DNA from: Streptomyces sp. AV19
GTDB lineage: Bacteria; Actinomycetota; Actinomycetes; Streptomycetales; Streptomycetaceae
Length of the DNA: 64,000 nt
Reading direction: 5' to 3'
Assembly: GCF_015999245.1 (NCBI RefSeq)
Contig: NZ_JAEAMR010000007.1
Location: 372,698 to 436,697 of the forward strand
Shown here: positions 34,340-42,207 of the stretch, one piece after another
Numbering within the stretch: position 1 is the stretch's first letter
Layout: every line of letters begins with the position of its first letter
Program-made: the position numbers and the translations under genes
Notes under the pieces: model-generated
Database searches by the model: none
Told to the model about the DNA's origin: nothing
Seen by the model: the letters and a program-made list of their open reading frames with translations, nothing else

Positions 34340-34460
34340 GTCTCACAACTCATCTCAGAACATCAAGGGTTTTTGGCAGGTTGTGAGACGGGTTTTGAAC
34401 GCGAATCCGGCACCTTGCGGGGCATGGTGACGGTGTCTCACATACCTTGGTTTCTGAGAC
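34340..34460. repeat. GTCTCA inverted repeats, res-like site
   Basis: GTCTCACAAC (34340-34349) and GTTGTGAGAC (34380-34389) are a perfect 10-bp dyad. GTCTCA (34435-34440) and TGAGAC (34455-34460) form a second dyad. A further TCTCA lies at 34353-34357. They sit within 130 bp of the recombinase start, where resolvase sites normally occur. The rest of 34461-34662 shows nothing. Confidence 0.65.
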
Positions 34461-34662
34461 GCCCGTCGGTGATCACTCACAGCGACAGGCGCCCTCCGAA
34501 ACGGTCCGATGAGCCACGCGAAAGATTCCGCTCACTGCCGATCAGCGCAGCGAGGGGAAGGGGGCACCCGCCTGCCCCTGACTGACGCAACAACCCGTAC
34601 AGGTAGCGAGGTGCTATACGGCTCCGGTCTTGGCGTCAGGGTCAGCGGGTCACCCCCCAGGG

Positions 34663-35415
34663 TCAGCGCGCCACCAAATGCGGCGGAGACCACTCGTCCA
34701 GCAACTGATCCTTCTTCGACGAATTGCAGACCACGCACACCACGCGCATGTTGGCAGGCGTCGAGAGGCCGCCCCGCGATATGGGGCGCAGGTGATCAAT
34801 CACGCCCCCTTCGGGTAGCGGAGCGGAGCAGTGGAAGCACCCTGCATCCCCGTGTGCCTCACGTATCCGGCGCTGAAGCGTCACCCGGCGCGCCACCGTG
34901 CGCTGCACCGCCTGACACGAACTGCACACGCCATCACGGAACTTGAGCACCACGGGGGTACCGCAGCGCCGACACGGCACCGGCTCAGGCTTGGTCCGGG
35001 CACGCTTACGGATGTACTCAGCGGCGCGACTGCATTCCTCCGAGCAGTACAAGCGACTTCGGTTCCTTGAAAGTCCAACAGGGTTGAAGCACTTCGGACC
35101 CTGGCAAGGTTTCTGGGCTGCCTCTTCACGCTCCCGCTGCAACTGCTTGCGGCGCTCCTCCTTGCGCGACTCCTCCACCTCTTCGGCGCAGCGCACGCAG
35201 TACACCGCCCACGCAGCACGGCCATGCGGCTCATCGCAGCGATGGCAGCGGGGAGCAGGAGCGGCAGCACGCACCGCCTCACGCGCCCGCTTGGCGGCAA
35301 TCTGCAACCGGGCTGACTCCACACACAGCTGCGCCCCGCATGTCCTGCGATTGGGACGCTGGTGCGGGGCACCACACTCCGAACAGGTGACGCGCGACTC
35401 TTCAAGGGCCGTCAA
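34663..35415 (-). CDS. HNH endonuclease with multiple zinc fingers
   Basis: A 250-residue protein. Four Cys-pair modules (CSECGAPHQ, CHRCDEP..CVRC, CQGPKCFNPVG..YCSEEC, CRRCGTP..CSSC) precede an HNH nuclease domain: CFHC, VIDHLRPISRGGLSTPANMRVVC, then CVVCNSSKKDQ. The DH pair and downstream Asn/His-type ligands fit a metal-dependent DNA nuclease. It is rich in basic coiled helices between the fingers. The start is uncertain: TTG 35415 with a GAGAGGTG stretch upstream is the best candidate, since upstream codons look non-coding. Possible roles are element spread, packaging-like cleavage or defence; nothing decides. Confidence 0.82.
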   Translation of the reverse strand: MTALEESRVTCSECGAPHQRPNRRTCGAQLCVESARLQIAAKRAREAVRAAAPAPRCHRCDEPHGRAAWAVYCVRCAEEVEESRKEERRKQLQREREEAAQKPCQGPKCFNPVGLSRNRSRLYCSEECSRAAEYIRKRARTKPEPVPCRRCGTPVVLKFRDGVCSSCQAVQRTVARRVTLQRRIREAHGDAGCFHCSAPLPEGGVIDHLRPISRGGLSTPANMRVVCVVCNSSKKDQLLDEWSPPHLVAR

Positions 35416-35727
35416 GCGAGACCCCCACCTCTCTTTTTGTTGATCTTGAAACGCTGCGGCAAGGGCACCACAGGCCAGTAACCGCAAGGGGAAGGGCTGG
35501 TCTCCGGACGGGGCGCAAAGAAGCAAAGCAGGCGCATACAGACCCACCCCCCTCAACGTCGATTCGCCACCTCCCCGACAAAACCTCAACCGAAGTTCGA
35601 CACCCCCCGACCCTAGGCGCAGCCACTGACAGTGCACCCAGAAGTCGCAGAAGCACCCTAGAACGCACGAACGGCCCGCTACCAGGGAATTCCCCAGCAA
35701 CGGGCCGTGACGGACACTCAGGCGTGT
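35416..35727. other. Gap between the HNH and integrase genes
   Basis: About 310 bp without a supported gene. It contains the integrase terminator (35671-35708) and, presumably, the HNH gene's promoter in 35420-35640. Confidence 0.5.
35671..35708 (-). terminator. Terminator of the integrase gene
   Basis: ACGGCCCG (35671-35678) and CGGGCCGT (35701-35708) pair across a 22-nt loop that contains an inner GGAATTCC palindrome, 20 bp past the integrase stop. Confidence 0.6.
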
Positions 35728-37479
35728 CTACGCTGACTCTTGTGCGTCTTCCTGCTTGGCGGGCTGCGCCCACGTGATGGATACGCGCTTTTCCGTGTCA
35801 GACGCGCGCCCGTGGGCGGTTGCCTTCCCCAGCTCTACGCGATCGATGAACAGGGCCAGGAACTCACGACGCCGCGCCAAATCCCATGCAGTCCACGGCG
35901 AACCCTCCCCAATCGGGTCGCCGTCGTTATCGCCGCACCATTGCCCGATAGGCAGTACGACCGTGGACGTGGCGCGCTCCGCCAACAGCGTCAATGCTCC
36001 CTCTAGCCTCTCCTCCTCCTTGGCCAATCGCTCCTCCGACTCCATGAACATCCGCCTACCGGTCGTCGTGCGGTACGCGCCCTCTGCGCGGTCCTTGTAG
36101 AGCGTGGCCAGCGACTCCCGGGTGTACTCAAGCGCTGCTGTCAGCTCTGCGCGCTCAGCTTCCACGCCGCTCGTGTCCTGCTGATGCGCAAACCGGCGGG
36201 AAGCCTCAACTATCAGCTCTTGATCCTCCGCGCTCTGCGCCTCAAAGTCATCCGTCATGACTGACAGTCGCGCGAACACTCGCCCTGCAACCACGTTGTC
36301 TACGGTCTGCATGTTCACCGACAGACTCTTGTGACCGTCGATAGTTCCGGCCGGGCGCTTACAGCGGTAATAGCGAATGCCCTTGGTTTCCGAGTGCTGC
36401 ATGGTCGAACCGCACACGGCACAGAACAGAACACCCCAGCCAGTAAGAAGACTTGGACGCTTCGTTTGCTTCACTTCCGGTCGCTTCCTGTTCACGACTT
36501 CCTGTAGCTGGAACCACTCACCCGGCGGGATGATCCCCTCATGAGATCGAACGATCTCCCCCGATGCGTCGCGTTGCGGCTCCCGCTTGCCGCCACCCCC
36601 AACAACCTTGGAGGCAAAACCCGCTAGGCGGGGATCACGCAGCACACGCAGCACCGATCCCGAATGCCACTGCGCCCGTTCATCCTCAAGCGGCGCAGAC
36701 ACGATGTCAGCGCGCTTGCGGCGCCCTTTCAAGCGGTTCCGTCCGGTCTCCCCCATGCTCTCAAGCGAGGTAGGCACCTTCTCTTCGTTGAGCCGCTTGG
36801 CTATCGCTACCGCACTCTTCCCTGCCATGGCGTCGGCCACCATGCCGCGCACGTGCTGCGCCTGTATCAGGTCGGGTACAAGGCGAGTGATTGTCAGCGT
36901 GCCGTCTCCATCCTGCACGGGCACAGTGGTGCGCTCCGACTTGAAGCCGTACGGGGCACTGCCCGTCACGTGCCCGCCCACCAGCCGGACGGCAGCCTGT
37001 GCCCTGAGTATGTGCTGACGCTTGCTCTCGCTCTCCTGCTGCGCGAGACCAGCAATCAGAGCGAAGATTGCCACACCGACCGGCGTAGACGTGTCCAAGA
37101 ACGGCTCATCGACGCTCACCAGTGAAACGCCGTGCCGCTGAAGCTCATCGTTGATCTTCATTGCCTCATAGGCTCCCTGCCGTGTGAGGCGAGACAGGGC
37201 AGGGATTATGACCACGTCGCACTCTTCGCGGCGGACGGCTGCCATAAGGGCTTCAAAGCCGGGGCGGACGATTTTTGGGTCGAAGCCTGAACGGCCGACA
37301 TCTTCGAAGTGCTCAACGAACGTCCAGCCTCGCGAGTCAACCAGGGCGCGCGTCGCCTGACGCTGCCCTTCGGGGGAAGTGCGCGACTCATCTTCACGGG
37401 CTTTGGACTGTCGGCCGTAGGTGAAAGCTCTCACCAGGTCCAGATTACGGATGCTCTTTCCGAGCAGAGGCGGTGTCAT
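35728..37479 (-). CDS. int: Large serine integrase
   Basis: A 583-residue large serine recombinase. The catalytic domain has AFTYGRQSK with the active Ser (near 25), followed by EDVGRSGFDP and the ALSRLTRQG region. The recombinase domain (~190-310) and zinc-ribbon domain (LFCAVCGSTMQHSETKGIRYYRCKR) follow, then a coiled coil (~450-500) and a basic C-terminus. Enzymes of this class recombine attP with attB without host factors and need a directionality factor for excision. The start lies 24 bp from the attR crossover, so attR/attP overlaps its promoter. The target here is the DUF4244 pilin gene. Confidence 0.96.
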   Translation of the reverse strand: MTPPLLGKSIRNLDLVRAFTYGRQSKAREDESRTSPEGQRQATRALVDSRGWTFVEHFEDVGRSGFDPKIVRPGFEALMAAVRREECDVVIIPALSRLTRQGAYEAMKINDELQRHGVSLVSVDEPFLDTSTPVGVAIFALIAGLAQQESESKRQHILRAQAAVRLVGGHVTGSAPYGFKSERTTVPVQDGDGTLTITRLVPDLIQAQHVRGMVADAMAGKSAVAIAKRLNEEKVPTSLESMGETGRNRLKGRRKRADIVSAPLEDERAQWHSGSVLRVLRDPRLAGFASKVVGGGGKREPQRDASGEIVRSHEGIIPPGEWFQLQEVVNRKRPEVKQTKRPSLLTGWGVLFCAVCGSTMQHSETKGIRYYRCKRPAGTIDGHKSLSVNMQTVDNVVAGRVFARLSVMTDDFEAQSAEDQELIVEASRRFAHQQDTSGVEAERAELTAALEYTRESLATLYKDRAEGAYRTTTGRRMFMESEERLAKEEERLEGALTLLAERATSTVVLPIGQWCGDNDGDPIGEGSPWTAWDLARRREFLALFIDRVELGKATAHGRASDTEKRVSITWAQPAKQEDAQESA

Positions 37480-37487
37480 ACCGCCCT

Positions 37488-37519
37488 ACTGAACTGTGCT
37501 CTGTGGTCACGAGCGGAGC
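37488..37519 (+). other. attR of the serine-integrase element
   Basis: Element arm ...gaactgtgctct meets host arm ggtcacgagcgg at GT (37503-37504). The host arm continues in the pilin reading frame to the TGA at 37572. Confidence 0.75.
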
Positions 37520-37574
37520 GGTGAGCGCCGCGCTGCAGGGGCTCATCGAGAAGGGCCTCCATGCGGCGTTCTGA
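37503..37574 (+). pseudogene. DUF4244 pilin gene, displaced 3' part
   Basis: From the GT at 37503 the frame reads V-V-T-S-G-A-V-S-A-A-L, then Q-G-L-I-E-K-G-L-H-A-A-F and TGA. This is the usual C-terminus of DUF4244 pilins. It has no start of its own and is cut off from its 5' part by 6.49 kb. Joined at the GT it is in frame with 30833-31015. Its last 14 bp overlap the TadE start, so in the uninterrupted state tadE would be translationally coupled to the pilin. Confidence 0.85.
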
Positions 37575-37980
37575 CGACGGCCGCCCCGGCAACGACCGTA
37601 CCAGTGAAGGCTGTTCCGGGAACAGCCGCTTCGGAGGTGGTCGTCGCGACCGCGGTCATGTGACCGCCGAGGCCGCCATGGCGCTGCCGACGCTGGTGCT
37701 GTTCGGCATGGCCCTCATCTGGGGGCTGATGGCCGCGTCCGCGCAGATCCAGTGCGTGGACGCGGCGCGGGCCGGGGCGCGGGCCGCGGCCCGTTCGGAC
37801 CCGGTGCCGGTGGCGGTGGAAGCGGCGAGGTCGGCGGCCCCCGCGGGGGCCCGCGTGGCGGTGACGAGGGAGGGAGATCTGGTGAGGGTGCGGGTCGAGG
37901 CACGGGCCGCGGGGCCCGGCCCGCTCGCGGTCCGGCTGAACGGAGAGGCGGTGGCCCTTGCGGAGGACACGGTGGGGTGA
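37561..37980 (+). CDS. TadE-family minor pilin
   Basis: A 139-residue protein. After a polar, Gly/Arg-rich start, GHVTAEAAMALPTLVLFGMALIWGLMAASAQIQCVDAARAGARAAAR shows the TadE pattern: a short prepilin-like segment with conserved Glu and a single membrane helix followed by a periplasmic domain. It is a pseudopilin of the Flp/Tad system. The ATG lies inside the broken pilin gene's end, and promoter access from ssd/tad is lost because of the element. Its expression now depends on transcription from the element end or a local promoter. Confidence 0.87.
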   Translation: MRRSDDGRPGNDRTSEGCSGNSRFGGGRRDRGHVTAEAAMALPTLVLFGMALIWGLMAASAQIQCVDAARAGARAAARSDPVPVAVEAARSAAPAGARVAVTREGDLVRVRVEARAAGPGPLAVRLNGEAVALAEDTVG

Positions 37981-38413
37981 CGGGGGAGGAGGCGACGACG
38001 GGGGCTTCGCCACCGTGTGGACGGCGATCGCCGTCATGGCCTTCTGCGCGGTCTTCGCACTGCTGCTGGCTATGGGCCAGGCGGTGCTCGCCCGGCACCG
38101 GGCGGGCGGCGCGGCCGACCTGGCGGTCCTGGCCGCCGCCGACCACGCCCTCCTCGGCGAGGAGACGGCCTGCGGCTTCGCCCGCCGGGTCGCCGGCGCC
38201 CAGCGGGCGCGGGTGGTGACCTGCGCGGTGCGGGGCGAGATCGCCGAGGTGGCGGCCGAGGCCCGGGCGGGGCCGTATGCCGTACGGGTCCGCTCCCGGG
38301 CGGGGCCGGCCACGGCGGATGTTCCGGCGGTCACGGCGGGTCCGGTGCCGGAGGGTTCCGTGCCGGACGGCGACGGAGCGTCGGGCGCGTCCGGCCCGGA
38401 GGGAGCAGGGTGA
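37958..38413 (+). CDS. Rv3654c-like TadE-type pseudopilin
   Basis: A 151-residue protein with a Gly/Asp-rich start, then GFATVWTAIAVMAFCAVFALLLAMGQAVLARHRAGGAADLAVLAAAD, the hallmark of the TadE-like proteins found next to the actinobacterial helicase locus (Rv3654c type). ETACGFARRVAG has the conserved Cys. The track of codon bias supports a TTG start at 37958, which overlaps the TadE gene by 23 bp, or a GTG at 38015. It is the last gene of the tad cluster and faces the convergent helicase gene. The C-terminus is a disordered Pro/Gly/Ser tail. Confidence 0.82.
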   Translation: MRRTRWGDGGGGDDGGFATVWTAIAVMAFCAVFALLLAMGQAVLARHRAGGAADLAVLAAADHALLGEETACGFARRVAGAQRARVVTCAVRGEIAEVAAEARAGPYAVRVRSRAGPATADVPAVTAGPVPEGSVPDGDGASGASGPEGAG

Positions 38414-38453
38414 CCAGGGCCTTCGCCCGCGTGGCCGTACAGGCCCGAGCGCC

Positions 38454-40847
38454 CTAATCCCCTGCTGGGCCCGTCTCCTCCGTCTCCTCCGGCGCGCCGG
38501 ACAGCAGCCGGCCGAGGAGGCGGACGGCCGCCCGCTTGTCGAGGGGCTCGTTCCCGTTGCCGCACTTGGGCGACTGGATGCACGAGGGACAGCCCGTCTC
38601 GCACTCGCAGGCGGCGATCGCCTCGCGGGTGGCCGTGAGCCAGCGGGCGGCCGTGCGGAAGGCCCGCTCGGCGAAGCCCGCGCCGCCGGGGTGACCGTCG
38701 TAGACGAAGACGGTGGGCAGCAGCGTGTCGGGGTGGAGGGGCACGGAGACGCCGCCGATGTCCCAGCGGTCGCAGCTGGCGAAGAGCGGCAGCATGCCGA
38801 TGGAGGCGTGCTCCGCGGCGTGCAGGGCCCCGCCGAGGGCCTCGGGGGCCACGTGGGCGTCGTCGAGCTGGTCGTCGGTGACCGTCCACCACACGGCCCG
38901 GGTGCGCAGCGTACGGGGCGGCAGGTCCAGTCTGGACTCGCCGAGGACCTCGCCGGTGATGATCCGGCGGCGGAGGAAGGAGACGACCTGGTTGGTGACC
39001 TCGACCGAGCCGAAGCACAGCCGGGCCTCGCCCCAGGGGACCTCCTCGACGGTCTCCAGGACGGAGATCGTCGTGGTGTCCCGGGCCGTCGTCGAGTAGG
39101 GCGGGTCGGCCTCCTCGACCAGGGCGACGCTGTCCTCCAGGTCGAGGCGGCGGACGAGGTAGCTGCGGCCCTGGTGGAGGTGGACGGCGCCCTGGTGGAC
39201 GGTGGTGTGGGCGGCGGACGCGTCCACGGTGCCCAGCAGCCGTCCGGTGCCTTCCTCGACCACCTGGACGGGCCGTCCGCCCTCGCCGCGGATGCCGGTG
39301 AGCTCGGCGGCGCGCTCGCGGCGCGTCCAGTGCCAGGAGGCGCCGCGGCGGCGCAGCAGTTTGCGCAGTTCGAGCTGGGAGAGCAGGCCCGGCGTCTCCG
39401 GTCCGAAGAGCGCCAGGTCGGCCTCGGTGAGCGGGAGCTCCTCGGCGGCGGCGCACAGGTGCGGGGCGAGGACGTAGGGATTGTCCGGGTCGAGGACGGT
39501 GGACTCGACGGGCTGCCGGAAGAGGGCTTCCGGGTGGTGGACGAGATAGGTGTCCAGCGGGTCGTCCCGGGCGACGAGGACGGCGAGCGCGCCGCGGCCG
39601 GTCCGGCCCGCCCGGCCGGCCTGCTGCCACAGGGAGGCCCGGGTGCCGGGATAGCCGGCGAGGAGGACGGCGTCGAGGCCGGCCACGTCGACGCCGAGTT
39701 CCAGGGCGGTGGTGGCCGAGAGGCCCAGCAGTTCGCCGGTGTGGAGCGCGCGCTCGATGGCTCGGCGCTCCTCGGGGAGGTAGCCGCCGCGGTAGGCGGC
39801 GATGCGGGAGGGGAGGGAGCGGTCGACCGCGGCCAGGCGCTCCTGGGCTATGAGCGCCACGAGCTCGGCGCCGCGCCGGGAGCGGACGAAGGCGACGGTG
39901 CGCACGCCCTGTACGGCGAGGTCGGTGAGCAGGCCGGCGGTCTCGGCGGTGGCGGTGCGGCGGACGGGCGCGCCGCGCTCGCCGTGGAGCTCGGTCAGCG
40001 GCGGCTCCCAGAGGGCGAAGACCGTCTCGCCGCGCGGGGAGCCGTCGTCGGTGATCTCCGCCACAGGGACCCCGGTGAGCCGGGACGCGGCGGTGGCGGG
40101 CTCGGACGCGGTGGCCGAGGCGAGCAGGAAGACGGGCTCGGAGCCGTAGCGGGCGCAGAGGCGGCGCAGCCGGCGCAGCACCTGCGCCACGTGGGAGCCG
40201 AAGACGCCGCGGTAGGTGTGGCATTCGTCGATGACGACGTAGCGCAGGGCGCGCAGGAAGGAGGCCCATCGCGGGTGCGAGGGCAGGACGGAGCGGTGCA
40301 GCATGTCCGGGTTGGTGAGCACGTAATTGGCGTACTGTCGCACCCATTCGCGTTCCTCGACGGGGGTGTCCCCGTCGTAGACCGCGGGCCGGACGGCCTT
40401 GCCGAGGGGCGCTGCCAGGGCGCGCACGGAGCGACGCTGGTCGGCGGCCAGGGCCTTCGTGGGGGCCAGGTAGAGGGCTGTCGTGCCGCGGCCGTTGGGG
40501 GCCTCGGAGCCGTCGAGCAGGGTGCTGAGGACGGGCGCGAGGTAGGCGAGGGACTTGCCGGAGGCGGTGCCGGTGGCCACGACCACCGATTCGCCCCGCA
40601 GCGCGTGCTCCGCCGTGAGCGCCTGATGCGTCCACGGCCGGGCGATGCCGGCGGCGCGGATGGCGGCGGTCACTTCCGGCCGGATCTTCTCGGGCCAGGG
40701 GGCATGACGTCCGGGGCGAGGGGGCAAGTGCTCCGTATGAGTGATGCGTGCAGCCCGGGCTGCCCCGGCGGCGAGTCCGTCGAGGACCGCCCGGGGAGCG
40801 GGATGTACGCCCGCCTCCGGCGGGAGTTGATCGTGGGCCATCGACAT
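38454..40847 (-). CDS. DEAD/DEAH-box helicase with DUF1998 (MrfA/YprA-like)
   Basis: A 797-residue superfamily 2 helicase. It has a Q-like motif RPWTHQALTAEHAL, Walker A ATGTASGKS, motif II DECH in YVVIDECHTYRG, LLASATASEP as motif III, and motif VI QQAGRAGRTGRG. The C-terminal DUF1998 region ends in a four-Cys cluster CECETGCPSC...KCG, a probable metal site. In B. subtilis the related MrfA repairs mitomycin damage. ATG 40847 is taken as the start, and ATG 40841 is equally possible. A TTGTC-N12-GACAC dyad lies just upstream. It is divergent from bldG. Confidence 0.92.
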   Translation of the reverse strand: MSMAHDQLPPEAGVHPAPRAVLDGLAAGAARAARITHTEHLPPRPGRHAPWPEKIRPEVTAAIRAAGIARPWTHQALTAEHALRGESVVVATGTASGKSLAYLAPVLSTLLDGSEAPNGRGTTALYLAPTKALAADQRRSVRALAAPLGKAVRPAVYDGDTPVEEREWVRQYANYVLTNPDMLHRSVLPSHPRWASFLRALRYVVIDECHTYRGVFGSHVAQVLRRLRRLCARYGSEPVFLLASATASEPATAASRLTGVPVAEITDDGSPRGETVFALWEPPLTELHGERGAPVRRTATAETAGLLTDLAVQGVRTVAFVRSRRGAELVALIAQERLAAVDRSLPSRIAAYRGGYLPEERRAIERALHTGELLGLSATTALELGVDVAGLDAVLLAGYPGTRASLWQQAGRAGRTGRGALAVLVARDDPLDTYLVHHPEALFRQPVESTVLDPDNPYVLAPHLCAAAEELPLTEADLALFGPETPGLLSQLELRKLLRRRGASWHWTRRERAAELTGIRGEGGRPVQVVEEGTGRLLGTVDASAAHTTVHQGAVHLHQGRSYLVRRLDLEDSVALVEEADPPYSTTARDTTTISVLETVEEVPWGEARLCFGSVEVTNQVVSFLRRRIITGEVLGESRLDLPPRTLRTRAVWWTVTDDQLDDAHVAPEALGGALHAAEHASIGMLPLFASCDRWDIGGVSVPLHPDTLLPTVFVYDGHPGGAGFAERAFRTAARWLTATREAIAACECETGCPSCIQSPKCGNGNEPLDKRAAVRLLGRLLSGAPEETEETGPAGD

Positions 40848-40852
40848 CGAGT

Positions 40853-40874
40853 GTGTCACTGGCGTGACGGACAA
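40853..40874 (-). promoter_or_regulatory. TTGTC-N12-GACAC dyad upstream of the helicase
   Basis: On the minus strand TTGTC (40874-40870) and GACAC (40857-40853) are separated by 12 nt, the same geometry as the motifs at 45394 and 53770. The start codon lies 5 nt further on. Confidence 0.45.
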
Positions 40875-40976
40875 TGGCGTCAAGGCGTCGTGCACGCCTG
40901 CTGGTAAGTGATTGAATGCCATCGCGGCTGCCGATCCATGGGGGGCGACCGCTCGATGCAAGGTGCTGGAGGATCC

Positions 40977-41318
40977 GTGGACCTGTCCCTGTCGACCCGG
41001 ACCGTTGGCGACCGTACGGTTGTCGAGGTGGGTGGCGAGATTGATGTGTACACCGCGCCCAAGCTGCGGGAGCAGCTGGTCGAGCTTGTCAACGACGGCA
41101 GTTATCACCTCGTCGTTGACATGGAGCGTGTCGACTTCCTGGACTCCACGGGGCTCGGCGTGCTGGTCGGCGGGCTCAAGCGAGTGCGGGCGCACGAGGG
41201 CTCGCTGCGCCTCGTCTGCAACCAGGAGCGCATTCTCAAGATTTTCCGTATCACCGGTCTGACCAAGGTGTTCCCGATCCACACCTCGGTCGACGACGCG
41301 GTGTCGGCGACCGACTGA
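40977..41318 (+). CDS. bldG: Anti-anti-sigma factor BldG
   Basis: A 113-residue STAS-domain protein identical in length to S. coelicolor BldG. The phosphorylatable Ser57 lies in [14 protein letters not shown], as in SpoIIAA. When unphosphorylated, BldG sequesters anti-sigma factors such as UshX and so frees sigma factors for aerial growth, stress response and antibiotic production. GTG 40977 with GGAGG 4 nt upstream is the start; longer upstream readings lack family sequence. The next gene encodes an RsbW-like kinase on the same strand, 112 bp downstream. Confidence 0.97.
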   Translation: MDLSLSTRTVGDRTVVEVGGEIDVYTAPKLREQLVELVNDGSYHLVVDMERVDFLDSTGLGVLVGGLKRVRAHEGSLRLVCNQERILKIFRITGLTKVFPIHTSVDDAVSATD

Positions 41319-41430
41319 CGGTCGCCGGAGGTTATCGGCGCGCGGGTGCCGGGCCGTGGGCTCGGTCCCTGCGCGGGTTCGCTCCGTCCCCGTGACGGGG
41401 GAGGGGGCACGTACGACCGAGGGGGATGGG

Positions 41431-41877
41431 ATGGCCACCGTCGAACTGCTCTTCAGCGCCCTTCCCGAGCACGTCCGCACCGCACGCCTCGTGGCGGCCG
41501 CGGTGGCGCGCCGGGCGGGGGTCGACGAGGCCGTGCTCGACGAGGTGCGGCTCGCCGTGGGCGAGGCCTGCTCGCGGGCGGTCGGTCTGCACAGGAGCGG
41601 CGGCATCGCCACCCCCGTACGGGTCCGGCTGACGGAGGACGAGAAGAAGTTCTCCATCGAGGTGGGGGACGACGCGCCGCACACGGCCGTCGCCGAGGCC
41701 GTGGCGGGCTCCTCCGGCACGTCCGCCGCGGACCACGAGGAAGCCTCGGACAGTGAGGACGACATGGGTCTCGCCGTCATCAGCGGGCTGGTCGACGACG
41801 TCGAGGTGAGCGCCGACGAGAGCGGCGGCGTCATCCGGATGAGCTGGCCGACGATTCCGGCGCCCGTTCTGCCGTAG
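41431..41877 (+). CDS. RsbW-like anti-sigma factor paired with BldG
   Basis: A 148-residue GHKL-fold protein. VRLAVGEACSRAVGL corresponds to the N-box, but the Mg/ATP-coordinating Asn is Arg. The G1-box-like DDMGLAVISGLVDDVEV is present. An acidic loop (AADHEEASDSEDD) separates them. In S. coelicolor the same neighbour is co-transcribed with bldG and binds BldG, as I recall. Loss of the N-box Asn suggests weak or no kinase activity, so it may act by binding only. ATG 41431 follows a G-rich ribosome-binding site. A hairpin follows at 41901. Confidence 0.88.
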   Translation: MATVELLFSALPEHVRTARLVAAAVARRAGVDEAVLDEVRLAVGEACSRAVGLHRSGGIATPVRVRLTEDEKKFSIEVGDDAPHTAVAEAVAGSSGTSAADHEEASDSEDDMGLAVISGLVDDVEVSADESGGVIRMSWPTIPAPVLP

Positions 41878-42207
41878 TCGGCCCTGCGACCGCCGGTGGA
41901 GCGGGCCCTGCACGGCCCGCCGTAGTCGCGTGCGGTGCGGCGATCCGGCCGTCTGCCCGCCCCTGGGGCGCGGCGTCCGTAATTCCCCCGGCGCATTCCC
42001 CGATCTTCACCGGGCGGGGCATCCGCACTGCGGGTCATTCACGCGATCTCCATGCGCGCAGGCTCATTCCGGTTGCCGCGCTCTGTTTTAGATCACGTCA
42101 TGCTCCCTACAATCCGTCCATCTTGAGCTCAGGACGCCTGAGCGTGGCGGCTGCTCCGCGTTCGCGGGCCGGCCACGCGCCCATGTGCCAAACGTCAGGG
42201 AGGACGA
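41878..42207 (+). promoter_or_regulatory. hppA upstream region with terminator and promoter
   Basis: No gene in 330 bp. A terminator-like hairpin lies at 41901-41920. A TACAAT hexamer at 42108-42113, with a T-rich GTTTTA 17 nt before it, is a likely hppA promoter, giving a leader of about 85 nt that ends in GGGAGGA. Confidence 0.6.
41901..41920 (+). terminator. Hairpin after the anti-sigma gene
   Basis: GCGGGCC (41901-41907) and GGCCCGC (41914-41920) form a 7-bp stem with a 6-nt loop, 24 bp past the stop. Confidence 0.65.

Larger units (their letters stand above)
31016..37504. mobile_element. 6.49-kb serine-integrase element inserted in the pilin gene
   Basis: The two halves of a DUF4244 gene flank this segment exactly. 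The large serine integrase lies at the right end, its start 24 bp from the crossover, as expected for such elements. Cargo from left to right: three overlapping small genes, an XRE-TPR regulator, a small resolvase-type recombinase with res-like repeats, a zinc-finger HNH protein and the integrase. All genes are on the minus strand, opposite to the host operon. No phage structural, conjugation or replication genes are visible, so it is either a minimal integrative element or a remnant. Base composition appears less GC-rich than the flanks. Confidence 0.88.

Noticed and set aside
31016-37504. Prophage or conjugative element
   Set aside because: No capsid, terminase, tail, lysis, FtsK/SpoIIIE-like transfer or replication genes are present.
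31013-37508. Alternative crossover core GGTC for the element
   Set aside because: It also gives an in-frame pilin but drops one Val of the LYKVV consensus and gives poorer attB dyad symmetry than the GT core.
37543-40635. A 1030-codon minus frame overlapping the helicase and TadE genes
   Set aside because: Arg/Pro-rich shadow of the helicase, which has all its motifs in another frame.
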